Source: an uncultured Oscillospiraceae bacterium (GTDB taxonomy: Bacteria > Bacillota > Clostridia > Oscillospirales > Acutalibacteraceae). From it: 64,000 nucleotides of DNA. The stretch covers positions 62,001 to 126,000 of the forward strand of contig UQWL01000002.1 in NCBI GenBank assembly GCA_900544715.1, in the 5' to 3' direction. Under the pieces are notes generated by a model, which saw only the letters and a list, made by a program, of their open reading frames with translations, ran no database searches and was not told the DNA's origin. The stretch's first letter is position 1; every line of letters starts with the position of its first letter. This document shows positions 39,727 to 48,423 of this stretch, piece by piece. A program made the translations under genes and the position numbers.

Positions 39727-41445
39727 TTAATCAGCAAGCAGCTGCTGTATTTTCTCCCTTATCGCATCAACAACCGCCTCCGGTAAAAGATCCTCTTTGA
39801 AGGATTTATCCCTTGCTGAGAATTCGACGATTCCCTTTTTGCAGGTTTTGGGGCTCACCACGAGCCGTAGCGGCACGCCAAGAAGGTCCGCATCCGAGAA
39901 CATAACGCCCGCGCTCACCGGGCGGTCGTCGAAGATCACTTCTATGCCTGCCTTGGTCAACTCGTCATAGAGCGTTTCCGCTGTTTCTTTTACCTTCGCG
40001 TCAACGGCTTTCAGCGCACAGAGCTGCACCTGCCAGGGAGCGATCGCCATCGGCCAAATGGGGCCGTAATCGTCGTGCCGCACTTCGCACACAGCGGCTG
40101 TAAGCCGCCCCACGCCAATGCCGTAGCAGCCCATGATCGGGTATTGCAGCTTGCCCTCCCGGTCGAGATACTGCATCCCCATGGAGCGGGTGTATTTATC
40201 GCCGAGCTGGAAGATGTTGCCCACCTCGATGCCGCGGCTGATGCGCAGGTGGGGCTTGCCGCAGGCAGGGCAGATGCCACCCGCGAAGGCCTTCGCCACG
40301 TCAAAAAATGCCGGCTTCTCCGCAAGGTCGCGCTCCAGGCATACACCGGTGAAGTGGTAGCCATCCTCATTTGCGCCGCATACGGTGCACTGGATGCCCT
40401 CCATCGAGCGGTCAAAAACAACCTTGATCTGATCGTTCAGGCCGACCGCGCCGATGGAGCCGGGCACAAGCCCGCTTTCCTGCGTGATCTGCGCGGCGGG
40501 ATGGATTTCCGCTTGCAGCAGGTTGCGCAGCTTGGTTTCATTCACTTCCAGATCGCCCCGGATAAAGACGACCACATAGCTGTCATCCTCATTTTTCTGG
40601 TAAACCACGGCCTTGCAGGTCTGTTCCGGCTCCACGCCGAGGAAGGCGCAGAGGTCTTCAATGGTTTTCACGCCCGGGGTGGCAACCTTTTTTAGCTCCG
40701 CCTGTGCTGTTTGCCGGTTTTCCACAATGCACTGTGCGGCCTCCATGTTGGAGCGGTAGCCGCAGCTGTCGCACAGGACGATGGAATCCTCGCCGATTTC
40801 CGTCAGCAGCATGAATTCATGGGCAATGCTGCCGCCCATCATGCCGGAATCGGATTTGACCGCTACCACCTCCGGCACGCCCACGCGGGCAAAAATGCGG
40901 TGATAGGCTTCATAGCATTTTTCATAGTAACGTTCCAAATCCTCCTGTGAGGTGTGGAAGGAGTAAGCGTCCTTCATTGTGAATTCCCGCACGCGGATCA
41001 GCCCGCCCCGGCAGCGCGGTTCATCGCGGAATTTTGTTTGGATCTGATAGATCATAAAGGGATAATCCGCATGGGATTTCGCCGCGCCGCGCGCGAGCTG
41101 CACAGCCGCCTCCTCGTGCGTCATGCCGAGCACAACATCGCTCCCGCTGCGATCCTGGAAGCGGGCCATCTCGCTGCCGATGCTCTCATAACGGCCGGAT
41201 TCCCGCCACAGGGAGGCTGGCATCACAACGGGGAACAGCACCTCCTGCCCGCCAACCGCATCCATCTCCTCCCGGATGATCTGCTCGATCTTGCGGGTGA
41301 TCCGGCGCGCGGGGGGATAAAGCGAATAGATGCCGTTGCACAGCTGGCGCATATAGCCGCCGCGCATCATCAGGGCGTGGCTTGCAATTTGGCAGTCGGA
41401 GGGCGTTTCCTTAAACCGCTCCCCCAGAAGGTGGCTCATTTTCAT
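39727..41445 (-). CDS. proS: Proline--tRNA ligase, bacterial type with editing domain
   Basis: Class II aminoacyl-tRNA synthetase, 572 residues. Motif 1 region LYPPARRITRKIEQIIREEMD, motif 2 TKFRDEPRCRGGLIRVREFTMKDAYSFH, editing (YbaK-like) insertion between about residues 230 and 400 (VKTIEDLCAFLGVEPEQTCKAVVYQ ... GSIGAVGL), motif 3 GCYGIGVGRLTAA, then anticodon-binding domain. AAGGAG lies 8 bases before ATG. It is preceded by its own promoter with a leader of about 170 bases in which I see no T-box signature. Confidence 0.97.
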   Translation of the reverse strand: MKMSHLLGERFKETPSDCQIASHALMMRGGYMRQLCNGIYSLYPPARRITRKIEQIIREEMDAVGGQEVLFPVVMPASLWRESGRYESIGSEMARFQDRSGSDVVLGMTHEEAAVQLARGAAKSHADYPFMIYQIQTKFRDEPRCRGGLIRVREFTMKDAYSFHTSQEDLERYYEKCYEAYHRIFARVGVPEVVAVKSDSGMMGGSIAHEFMLLTEIGEDSIVLCDSCGYRSNMEAAQCIVENRQTAQAELKKVATPGVKTIEDLCAFLGVEPEQTCKAVVYQKNEDDSYVVVFIRGDLEVNETKLRNLLQAEIHPAAQITQESGLVPGSIGAVGLNDQIKVVFDRSMEGIQCTVCGANEDGYHFTGVCLERDLAEKPAFFDVAKAFAGGICPACGKPHLRISRGIEVGNIFQLGDKYTRSMGMQYLDREGKLQYPIMGCYGIGVGRLTAAVCEVRHDDYGPIWPMAIAPWQVQLCALKAVDAKVKETAETLYDELTKAGIEVIFDDRPVSAGVMFSDADLLGVPLRLVVSPKTCKKGIVEFSARDKSFKEDLLPEAVVDAIREKIQQLLAD

Positions 41446-41623
41446 TGTTTTGGCTCCTTTATCTTCTTTTAAGGCTCAATTGTTTTTCAGTATCATCAGG
41501 CCAACAAAGCATCCCTCTGCGAAAAAAGGCATTGACGCTTCGCGGCAAGAGGCATTTTGCGTAGATGGCCAATTTTCAATGATTTCTAATTTCACAATTT
41601 CAACTCTGCAATCCGTATGAGCT

Positions 41624-41653
41624 ATTATAGCATGAATTTCAATGTCCCTTCAA
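41624..41653 (-). promoter_or_regulatory. Promoter of proS
   Basis: Minus strand: TTGAAG (41648-41653), 18 bases, TATAAT (41624-41629). The interval 41446-41623 between start of proS and this box holds no gene. Confidence 0.6.
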
Positions 41654-41691
41654 GGATCAAAGCCGCTTGGCAGCGAAAAAATGGGTTTTTG

Positions 41692-41720
41692 TTGAAGGAT
41701 ACCTGCAAGTTTGATACAAT
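41692..41720 (+). promoter_or_regulatory. Promoter of the PH-domain gene
   Basis: TTGAAG (41692-41697), 17 bases, TACAAT (41715-41720). It is back to back with the proS promoter, 39 bases apart. Confidence 0.6.
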
Positions 41721-41794
41721 ACAAGGCAGGGGAGAGGCATGGTGCAAAATACCTCAATCCTTTTTATCTGAATATGGAGAGGATGACTCATATT

Positions 41795-42190
41795 ATGGAA
41801 GACCAGAAGAACCTGATTTGGAAAGACCGCAAGCGTGTGCTGGGTATGCCGCTCACCTTCACCAAATATTCGTTATCAGAGGACCGCATCTTTTTGCAGA
41901 CTGGATTTTTGAACCTGGAAGAGGAGGAGATTCTGCTCTACCGCGTGCGGGATTTGAGCGTTAAGCGCTCCCTGGGGCAGCGAATTTTTGGCGTGGGCAG
42001 CGTGCTGGTGCATTCTTCGGATAAAAGCACGCCGCATCTGGTGATGAAAAACGTGAAACACCCAGGGAAAGTGAAGGAGCAGATCCATCAGCAGGTGGAA
42101 AAAATGAAGGTGGAACGCAGGATGCGATTGGGCGAGCTAATGCATGACGACGATTGCGACGATATGGACTTAGGGCAGGATGATTTTTAA
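41795..42190 (+). CDS. Bacterial PH-domain protein (bPH2/DUF304-like)
   Basis: 131 residues with the single bPH fold: WKDRKRVLGMPLTFTKYSLSEDRIFLQTGFLNLEEEEILLYRVRDLSVKRSLGQRIFGVGSVLVHSSD and so on, ending in a helix KVKEQIHQQVEKMKVERRM and an acidic tail (DDDCDDMDLGQDD). No membrane helix, unlike YdbS-type members. Function of this group is unknown. Start at MEDQKNLIW; GGAGAGGATG lies about 13 bases before. Two earlier ATGs (41774, 41783) are closer to or overlap the site. Confidence 0.8.
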   Translation: MEDQKNLIWKDRKRVLGMPLTFTKYSLSEDRIFLQTGFLNLEEEEILLYRVRDLSVKRSLGQRIFGVGSVLVHSSDKSTPHLVMKNVKHPGKVKEQIHQQVEKMKVERRMRLGELMHDDDCDDMDLGQDDF

Positions 42191-42204
42191 AAAGCAGATC
42201 AGAA

Positions 42205-42233
42205 AAGGCCGCCCGAAGCAGCCGGGCGGCCTT
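42205..42233. terminator. Bidirectional terminator
   Basis: 11-bp perfect GC-rich stem (42205-42215, 42223-42233) between two convergent genes, with A-run before and T-rich sequence after. Confidence 0.85.
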
Positions 42234-42247
42234 CTATGGATTTCTTA

Positions 42248-43153
42248 TCATTTCAGGCCCGATTCCACACAGGCCGGAGCAGCGGTGGATGCCTCTTCCT
42301 CTTCCTTTTTAGGCGGCTCTATATAAATGGTTTTGCTGTGCACATCCAGCCGGTCGTAATACTGCTTGAACCGGACGGTGTGGCGCAAAAGCCGCTCACA
42401 ATGCGGGCAAAAGAATTTGGCGCGAAAGGCACGGCAGGTAAAAACCCAGTCGCTTTTCTGCTGGGCTTCCCGGCCGCATTGGTCGCAAAAGCAACGCAGC
42501 TGCTCAGGGTCTACCTTTGGGCTGTGGATATCGCTTATGACGTAGGCCTTGAAACGGAGCCGGTCATAAAATTCCTCGCCGCACGGCAGGGTGAACTGCT
42601 CAACCAGTGCGGGTGAAAAAATGCGGCGCAGGCATTCCGCTGATAAAACGCTGTCATCCAGCGCCCGGTGGAGCGAAAGCCCATCTTCCCCGATGCCCAG
42701 CATCGCGGCCGCGGCACTCAGGCCCGTCTGCTGCGCGGTGGACAGGTGGAGGGCAGCTTGAACGATTTTTTGCAAATCGGCATAGTACGTCAAAAAAGGA
42801 AGCGTTTCCAGGCCGTTGAATAATTTAAAGTTTTCAATTAAAACACGAATATCCGTATCACCCCAGGTCAATACCGTAACTGGGCCGTTTCCTACCCATT
42901 TCCGGAACTGCGCCATCGTCTGGGTAAAAGGCTCGCCGCTCTGTAAATCCTCATTGGTCAAATGCGTCAGTTCCCGGACATGCCCGCGCAGCCGCTTGCC
43001 GATTTGGGATTTAATCAGGTGGGAAAACGTGTCGGTTTCACGAAGCTGCTCGTCCAGACGGACGGCGCCGATTTCGATGACTTCGTTCATGAATCCGCCG
43101 CGTTTGATACTATATACGTTATTCCATTCGAGATCCATAACGATGTATTGCAT
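42248..43153 (-). CDS. DEDDh 3'-5' exonuclease with C-terminal zinc ribbon
   Basis: 301 residues. Exonuclease motif I is D7/E9 in VMDLEWNN, motif II is in VLTWGDTDIRVL, motif III is H in GLSLHRALDDSV with D following; this is the KapD/ERI-like RNase T fold. A C-terminal part adds a four-Cys zinc ribbon (CFCDQCGRE ... FFCPHCERLL), which is not usual for KapD and may bind nucleic acid. Start at MQYIVMDLEW, preceded by AAAGG at 11 bases. Acts probably on RNA or short DNA ends (inference). Confidence 0.87.
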   Translation of the reverse strand: MQYIVMDLEWNNVYSIKRGGFMNEVIEIGAVRLDEQLRETDTFSHLIKSQIGKRLRGHVRELTHLTNEDLQSGEPFTQTMAQFRKWVGNGPVTVLTWGDTDIRVLIENFKLFNGLETLPFLTYYADLQKIVQAALHLSTAQQTGLSAAAAMLGIGEDGLSLHRALDDSVLSAECLRRIFSPALVEQFTLPCGEEFYDRLRFKAYVISDIHSPKVDPEQLRCFCDQCGREAQQKSDWVFTCRAFRAKFFCPHCERLLRHTVRFKQYYDRLDVHSKTIYIEPPKKEEEEASTAAPACVESGLK

Positions 43154-43208
43154 CTTTTCGGTGACCTTTCTTGTTTGATCTATCATTGATATGCAGCCGG
43201 GCAAAAGG

Positions 43209-43748
43209 TTATTCCGGCCGCCGCCAGTTTTTTACGGTGATCTGAAGGCCTTCCATCACATGGAGTGCCTCTTCGTGAAGCGTAGGGTCAGCGCCTGCCG
43301 TACAGGCCGCGTCCACGATAATCTCCGCTTCCGGCAGGGCCGCCTTTGCCAGCACGGCGTTGGAAATCACGCAGATATAGGAGACAAGGCCCACAAACTC
43401 AACTTGATCGAAGTTTGCGGCACACAGGCGCTCCGCGAGCTCGAGGGAGCCAAAACCCGGCTTTTCAATCACGGGGTCCTCTGCCCGGCGTAAGTCGGCT
43501 GCACGCCCATAGAGCTGCCATCCGGCGGAGTGCTTCGTGCAATGGGGGATGGGGAGCTTCCTTCCCTCCTGTGTTTCTAAATAATTGTCGTCGTGCGTAT
43601 CCAATGTGAAGATCACGGTTTGATTTTTGGCATGATAGGCCTCAATTTTTGCGCAGATGGCGGCCTCAAGCACGGCTGCCTGCGAAAACCCAAGGCTTCC
43701 GTCAACAAAATCTTTTTGATAATCTACCACTACCAAAGCCTGCCGCAT
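43209..43748 (-). CDS. Isochorismatase-family hydrolase, nicotinamidase-like
   Basis: 179 residues. Catalytic triad D9 (VVDYQKDF), K96 (EKPGFGS) and C126 (VGLVSYICVISNA); metal ligands D50, H52 and H69 (TLDTHDDNY ... PHC). Together these match nicotinamidase PncA, which turns nicotinamide into nicotinate in NAD salvage; other amide substrates cannot be excluded. Start MRQALVVVDY with GGGAGGA 7 bases before. 55 bases upstream of the exonuclease gene and same direction. Confidence 0.88.
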   Translation of the reverse strand: MRQALVVVDYQKDFVDGSLGFSQAAVLEAAICAKIEAYHAKNQTVIFTLDTHDDNYLETQEGRKLPIPHCTKHSAGWQLYGRAADLRRAEDPVIEKPGFGSLELAERLCAANFDQVEFVGLVSYICVISNAVLAKAALPEAEIIVDAACTAGADPTLHEEALHVMEGLQITVKNWRRPE

Positions 43749-43963
43749 TTTTATTCCTCCCTGCCGTATCGGCGCGATAAAGGTCACGAGGGTTTTCCTT
43801 GTTACCTGCTTATTTGTTCCGCTTTTATCAAAAAACAACGCTTTCATAATAGCATAAGCGGGCAGGGCGGTCAAGCGTGACAGGATGCAACGCGCGATTT
43901 ACAAACATTTCCATATACAGAGGAGGTATTGTTTTGAGAGCGAAAAAGGAAGGAGGAAAAAGC

Positions 43964-44380
43964 ATGATGTGGGTGCTCTTTGCACTTTTATCTGCGTTTT
44001 TTGCAGCAGTTACCTCTATTTTGGCAAAGATAGGGATCGAGGGGATTAATTCTAATTTAGCTACCGCTATTCGGACGGTTGTCGTGCTGATTATGGCATG
44101 GGGGATTGTGTTTGTAACCGGTACCCAGAGCCAAATTTCTGATATCAGCAGAAAAAGCTGGATTTTTCTCATTCTCTCCGGTCTGGCAACCGGACTTTCC
44201 TGGCTGTTTTATTACAAAGCCCTTCAAATGGGGGAAGCCTCCAAGGTGGTGCCGATTGACAAATTCAGCGTGGTTATCAGCATGGTGCTGGCTTTTATCA
44301 TTCTGGGGGAGAAGATCACGCCGCAAACGGTCATTGGCGGCGTTTTGATAACGGCGGGCACCTTCGTGATGATCTTATAG
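43964..44380 (+). CDS. EamA-domain transporter, half-size
   Basis: 138 residues, five membrane helices, covering one EamA (DMT) domain instead of the usual two; ends with the typical helix VVISMVLAFIILGEKITPQTVIGGVLITAGTFVMIL. Such small forms probably act as dimers (inference). Similar single-domain proteins are often annotated near YtfF/YdcZ. Start MMWVLFALL has AAGGAGG 7 bases before; the frame is open further upstream but lacks a site. Strong terminator follows. Confidence 0.85.
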   Translation: MMWVLFALLSAFFAAVTSILAKIGIEGINSNLATAIRTVVVLIMAWGIVFVTGTQSQISDISRKSWIFLILSGLATGLSWLFYYKALQMGEASKVVPIDKFSVVISMVLAFIILGEKITPQTVIGGVLITAGTFVMIL

Positions 44381-44437
44381 GATGGCTAGTGAGGCTGCTG
44401 TAAAATGCGTTCCTTTCGGACAACTCTTTTAAAGTTC

Positions 44438-44474
44438 GTGGTTTCGGGTGCAGATGCGCCTGAAGCCACTTTTT
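44438..44474 (+). terminator. Terminator of the EamA gene
   Basis: 14-bp stem with G-T pairs (44438-44451, 44456-44469), loop AGAT, then five T. From 44475 to 44597 no gene is seen. Confidence 0.88.
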
Positions 44475-44597
44475 GTGTGTTTTGCTAAGGGGATTGCAGC
44501 TATTTTGACTACGAATTTCATCCGTTTCGAAGCGGAGTGAGTAACCAGTTAAAAAGTTACAGATTTATTACGAATACATTACGTTTTAAAACTGAGG

Positions 44598-44626
44598 TTG
44601 ACGGTGCTCTTTTTTTGTGCTATTCT
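44598..44626 (+). promoter_or_regulatory. Promoter of first ABC module
   Basis: TTGACG (44598-44603), 17 bases, TATTCT (44621-44626), 62 bases before the ATPase start. Confidence 0.65.
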
Positions 44627-44688
44627 CATAACTGTAATATGCGTGATATCACAGATGACGCCTTTATAATTGCAAAGGAGGGTTTTGA

Positions 44689-45588
44689 TTGATTGATATT
44701 GTGAACATAACCAAGCGGTTCGGTAAATTTACCGCTTTAAGCGGGATGAACCTTTCCGTGGGGTGCTCTTCCATCTATGGCCTGGTGGGTTACAATGGCG
44801 CGGGAAAAACAACGCTGTTGAAAACCGTTTCCGGCGTATATAAGCCGGAGGAGGGCGAGGTGCGCATCGACGGAGAAAACATTTTTGACAATGCGAAGAT
44901 GAAGCAGCGCCTGTTTTATGTGCCGGATGATCTCTATTTTCAACCCTATGCGAGCATGGAAAAGATGGCACGGTTTTATAAGGGCTACTACCCGAAATTC
45001 AGCGATAAAACGTTTCAAAACTTGACCAAGGTATTCGGCTTGGATCCTACCAAACGCATCAATGGCTTCTCCAAAGGGATGCAACGGCAGGCAGAATTTG
45101 TGCTGGGTATGTCGGCCCATCCGGATGTTTTGCTGCTGGATGAATCCTTTGACGGGCTCGATCCCGCCAAGCGGAGCCTGACCAAACAGCTTTTGGTGGA
45201 ATACATGGCGGAGAAAGAGGTCTCCATTATTGTTTCCTCCCACAACCTGCATGAGGTGGAAGGCCTTTGCGACCATGTAGGCTTAATCAATGGTCAAAAG
45301 CTCGCCATGGATTGCTCAATTGAAGAGATCAGCCAGAATCGCTGTAAATTCCGCCTGGCCTTTGACCGGGAGATGACGCAGCAGGATTTTACCGGTTTGG
45401 AAATCAAGCGGTTTAAAAAGGATGGCAGCATGATCCTTTTAACCACGGTGGGGGAGCAGGCGCCCATTGAAGAAAAGCTCCAGCAGATGAAGCCGCTTGT
45501 GCTTGAGAGCATGCCGCTCTCACTGGAAGAAATATTCCTGGATGAAATGGAGGGAACCGACTATGACTTCACCGAAATCTTCAATTAA
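44689..45588 (+). CDS. ABC transporter ATP-binding protein (module 1)
   Basis: 299-residue ATPase of the YtrB/BcrA-like class. Walker A GYNGAGKTT at 34-42, signature replaced by FSKGMQRQ (127-134, instead of LSGGQ), Walker B LLLDE at 148-152, switch His in VSSHNLHEVE. C-terminal domain of about 90 residues ends with PLSLEEIFLDEME. Start is TTG with AAGGAGG before it; no ATG is available. It overlaps the permease gene by 26 bases. 60-65 percent identical by eye to the second module's ATPase. Confidence 0.93.
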   Translation: MIDIVNITKRFGKFTALSGMNLSVGCSSIYGLVGYNGAGKTTLLKTVSGVYKPEEGEVRIDGENIFDNAKMKQRLFYVPDDLYFQPYASMEKMARFYKGYYPKFSDKTFQNLTKVFGLDPTKRINGFSKGMQRQAEFVLGMSAHPDVLLLDESFDGLDPAKRSLTKQLLVEYMAEKEVSIIVSSHNLHEVEGLCDHVGLINGQKLAMDCSIEEISQNRCKFRLAFDREMTQQDFTGLEIKRFKKDGSMILLTTVGEQAPIEEKLQQMKPLVLESMPLSLEEIFLDEMEGTDYDFTEIFN

Positions 45589-47917
45589 TCCGCGCCTGTA
45601 TACGTTCCGAACGGCGCTGACTTCTAATTTTTTGATGCCGTTGCTGAATACGGTTGCGCTGGCGTTTTGCATCCCGATTATGAACCTGGTAAGAATCCTG
45701 TCGATCAACAATGCTGCAGCCACGCCATATCGGGGGGAAACGGCTGCCTCTTTGAAAGAAACCTATAAATATATGCTAATGGGGGTCACTGATCTTGCTC
45801 CTCTGCTTATTTTAGCTGTGGTCGGCTGTTCCGTTTTGCTGGGCGTGATGATGTTCCGCTTTATTGCCAGCAAAAAAACAGTCAATGTGTTTTACAGCTT
45901 GGGCATCACGCGGAAATCCCTTTTTGTATCCAAATATCTGGCGGGTATCCTGATGCTGGTTGTATCCGTCGCCCTGCCGCTGCTGTTCAATCTCATTCTT
46001 AACTTTTCCTATCTGGGCTCTTCCTGGCAGCTTTGGAGCGCGACGGCATATTATTTCTGGAGCTTTTCAATCCTGGCCTGTTTCGCCTTTACCGTAACGG
46101 CAGCGGTGTTCAGCTGTGTGGGCACGGTAGCAGAGGGCTGCTTCTTCCCGTTTGTGCTCCTCGGCTCTCCAATGATTGTCCTTTATTGCCTGCAATATTT
46201 GATGGAAACGCTCTTTGGCAACCCGTATGGGGAATATTTTATGGGCTATGGTACGACAGACCTTCCCACTTCGTTCAAAGCGTTCAACCCCATTCTATTC
46301 CTCTATGACGGCGTCAATAACCTGTCCGCACTGGATGCAAGCGGTAAACTGATACCAAGCTCATACGGAGAGGGTGCACCTTGGGTGAAGCCGAATTTTC
46401 TTCCGTTGGTTTTCTGGACGCTCGCAGTCATCGCCGTGATGTTCCTGGGAATGTATCTGTTCCGCAAGCGCAAAGCGGAAATCTGCGGCTTCCTCGGCGT
46501 GAATCCGGTTTTGAATTTTTTGATTACGTTCCTGCTCGGCTTCCTCGGATTTGGGCTTGTGATTCATGTTGCGGAGGCGAAGCTTTCCATGGCGCTTGCC
46601 ATCGTGATTGGCTTACTGGTGTTTGCAGTGATCTACTGCATTGTGGATTTTGCCTTGATCCGAAATGGAAAAGAATTTTTGCGCGGGCTGAAAAAGCTGC
46701 CGGTTCATCTTGGCATCACGCTGATCATCGGCATCGTGTTTGCGACGGGCCTGTTTGGCTTCAGCACGCGCATCCCGGAGCTTTCGGAGATTCAGAGCGC
46801 TTCCATCACAGTGCCATCTGATTCCTTCCTTGGCCTGGGATGCAGCGGCTCTTCCTACGGATCGGAGTATAATTGGGGTGCTTTGAGCGACATGCTGGAA
46901 GGCATTGAGGCGGAGGAGGATCTTCGCCTGGTCCGTCAGGTGCATGAGAAAATCATTCAAACCGGTGATCAAAAAATTACCGCCAATCAGGATGGGGTGG
47001 CCCGTGAGGATCAATTTGTCGAGAGTACCATTCAGGTGATTTATCAGCTGAAAAACGGAAAAAAGCTGATGCGCAACTATTACCACGTGCCGGTTCAGGC
47101 GGTCAATCAATTGCTTCACATAGAGGATACGGAAGCTAGCCACGTACAGATTCAAAAATTTTTGACAGCCCCTTTAACGTCGCGGTATGATAGTTGGGAA
47201 CGGGAAACAATTCAAAAAACAGGAGCTATCTCCCTATGGAGCCCCTATATGGAGCAGGAGACGACGATTGAGCTCTCCGAATTACAGCGCAAAATGCTCC
47301 TGCAATGCATTGCGGATGATTTGACCGCGCAGAAGGCGGAGCAGCGTTACTTCCCCACGCAGCAGCCGATTGGTTTCATTAGCCTGCAGAACAGTGAGAG
47401 GGCGATAGGCTATGGCTATACAGGAAGTAGTAGCGATGAAACATATCGTGCTCCTTACGTCAACACAAGGGAAGGGTATACGGTATATCTGACCAAAGAG
47501 ATGCAGAAAACCATTCAGTTCTTGCAATTTAACGGTTTTTATGATAGGATTGGCCAGCCTGCCGAAGTGGAAAGCGTGAAAATTGTGCGCGCGCGCGAAG
47601 AAGAGAATCACGCTCCGGAGCATCTGCGTTATGACTCCTTTTTCTTTATTGGTTCCTGGCAATCCTCGAAATATATGGAGGAGCAGAAGAAAAGTTATGA
47701 GTCGCAGGGCGGCGTCTATGATACGGCCTTCAAAAACGCTGTAGAGATTGCCGACGCCAGGCAGGCGCAGGAAATTGCCGCCCGTTCTCATATCGCCTAT
47801 TTCTACGGGGTGGATGGGTACTTTGTCCAGGTGAAGCTGGCAGGCGACAAGGGCTACACCTGCATGTTCCTGCCCGAATCCGCCGCGCCGCAGTACGTCA
47901 AGGATGCCGTGAAATAA
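45563..47917 (+). CDS. ABC transporter permease with large soluble domain (module 1)
   Basis: 784 residues. About 10 to 11 membrane helices within the first 400 residues in two blocks joined by a loop (MFRFIASKKTVNVFYSLGITRKSLFVSKY resembles FtsX/YtrF-type coupling helices). The last 370 residues, from about LSEIQSASITVPS, have no membrane helix and probably lie outside the cell. I do not recognise that domain. Start MTSPKSSIN has GGAGGG 8 bases before it, inside the ATPase gene. Substrate unknown; with the GntR regulator, peptide antibiotic or envelope stress sensing is plausible (inference). Confidence 0.85.
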   Translation: MTSPKSSINPRLYTFRTALTSNFLMPLLNTVALAFCIPIMNLVRILSINNAAATPYRGETAASLKETYKYMLMGVTDLAPLLILAVVGCSVLLGVMMFRFIASKKTVNVFYSLGITRKSLFVSKYLAGILMLVVSVALPLLFNLILNFSYLGSSWQLWSATAYYFWSFSILACFAFTVTAAVFSCVGTVAEGCFFPFVLLGSPMIVLYCLQYLMETLFGNPYGEYFMGYGTTDLPTSFKAFNPILFLYDGVNNLSALDASGKLIPSSYGEGAPWVKPNFLPLVFWTLAVIAVMFLGMYLFRKRKAEICGFLGVNPVLNFLITFLLGFLGFGLVIHVAEAKLSMALAIVIGLLVFAVIYCIVDFALIRNGKEFLRGLKKLPVHLGITLIIGIVFATGLFGFSTRIPELSEIQSASITVPSDSFLGLGCSGSSYGSEYNWGALSDMLEGIEAEEDLRLVRQVHEKIIQTGDQKITANQDGVAREDQFVESTIQVIYQLKNGKKLMRNYYHVPVQAVNQLLHIEDTEASHVQIQKFLTAPLTSRYDSWERETIQKTGAISLWSPYMEQETTIELSELQRKMLLQCIADDLTAQKAEQRYFPTQQPIGFISLQNSERAIGYGYTGSSSDETYRAPYVNTREGYTVYLTKEMQKTIQFLQFNGFYDRIGQPAEVESVKIVRAREEENHAPEHLRYDSFFFIGSWQSSKYMEEQKKSYESQGGVYDTAFKNAVEIADARQAQEIAARSHIAYFYGVDGYFVQVKLAGDKGYTCMFLPESAAPQYVKDAVK

Positions 47918-47972
47918 AGTTTTTTCATATGCTCCCAAGGGGAAAGTCCTTTAGCCCTCTTGGCTGCGCAAG

Positions 47973-48002
47973 CCCTGCCCATGGCCGATGCTGTGGGCAG
48001 GG
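47973..48002 (+). terminator. Hairpin before the GntR gene
   Basis: 9-bp perfect stem CCCTGCCCA/TGGGCAGGG with a 12-base loop, 55 bases after the permease stop. T content behind it is low, so it may weaken, not stop, transcription into the second module. Confidence 0.45.
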
Positions 48003-48048
48003 TACTGCCTTTCAGTTACACGATTCGGATATGGAGGAGGGAACCGCC

Positions 48049-48423
48049 TTGATCGACATCGATCTGCGAAGCCGCACGCCGATCTATGAGCAGATTAAGG
48101 AGCAGATCATGCGCCTGATCCAGCTCGGTGTGTTTCGCCCGAATGAACAGCTGCCGTCGATCCGCGCGCTGTCACGCGAGCTGAACCTGAACATCAATAC
48201 GGTAAAGCATGCCTTTATGGATTTGGAGGCGGACGGCGTGATTTATTCCATGCCGGGTAAGGGCAGCTATGTAAACGAAAATGCGTTTGCCAATACGCGG
48301 ATCAAGGAAAAGGCGTTGGAGGAAATACGCACTGCGGTTTCCTCCGGGCAGTCCAAAGGCGTTTTGCAGGAGGAAATCATTGATTTGGTAAAAAAGATTT
48401 ACGCAAAGGAGGAGATCCAATGA
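48049..48423 (+). CDS. GntR-family regulator, YtrA type
   Basis: 124 residues: N-terminal winged helix-turn-helix (PIYEQIKEQIMRLIQLGVFRPNEQLPSIRALSRELNLNINTVKHAFMDLEADGVIYSMPGKGSYV) and a short helical C-terminal dimerisation tail, the layout of YtrA regulators of ABC operons. Start is TTG with GAGGAGG 8 bases before it; the ATG at 48031 lies on that site. Its stop overlaps the second ATPase start (ATGA). Likely represses its own operon and perhaps module 1, too (inference). Confidence 0.93.
   Translation: MIDIDLRSRTPIYEQIKEQIMRLIQLGVFRPNEQLPSIRALSRELNLNINTVKHAFMDLEADGVIYSMPGKGSYVNENAFANTRIKEKALEEIRTAVSSGQSKGVLQEEIIDLVKKIYAKEEIQ

Noticed and set aside
41446..41623. Search for a T-box in front of proS
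   Set aside because: No stem I, specifier or T-box sequence could be recognised in the leader.
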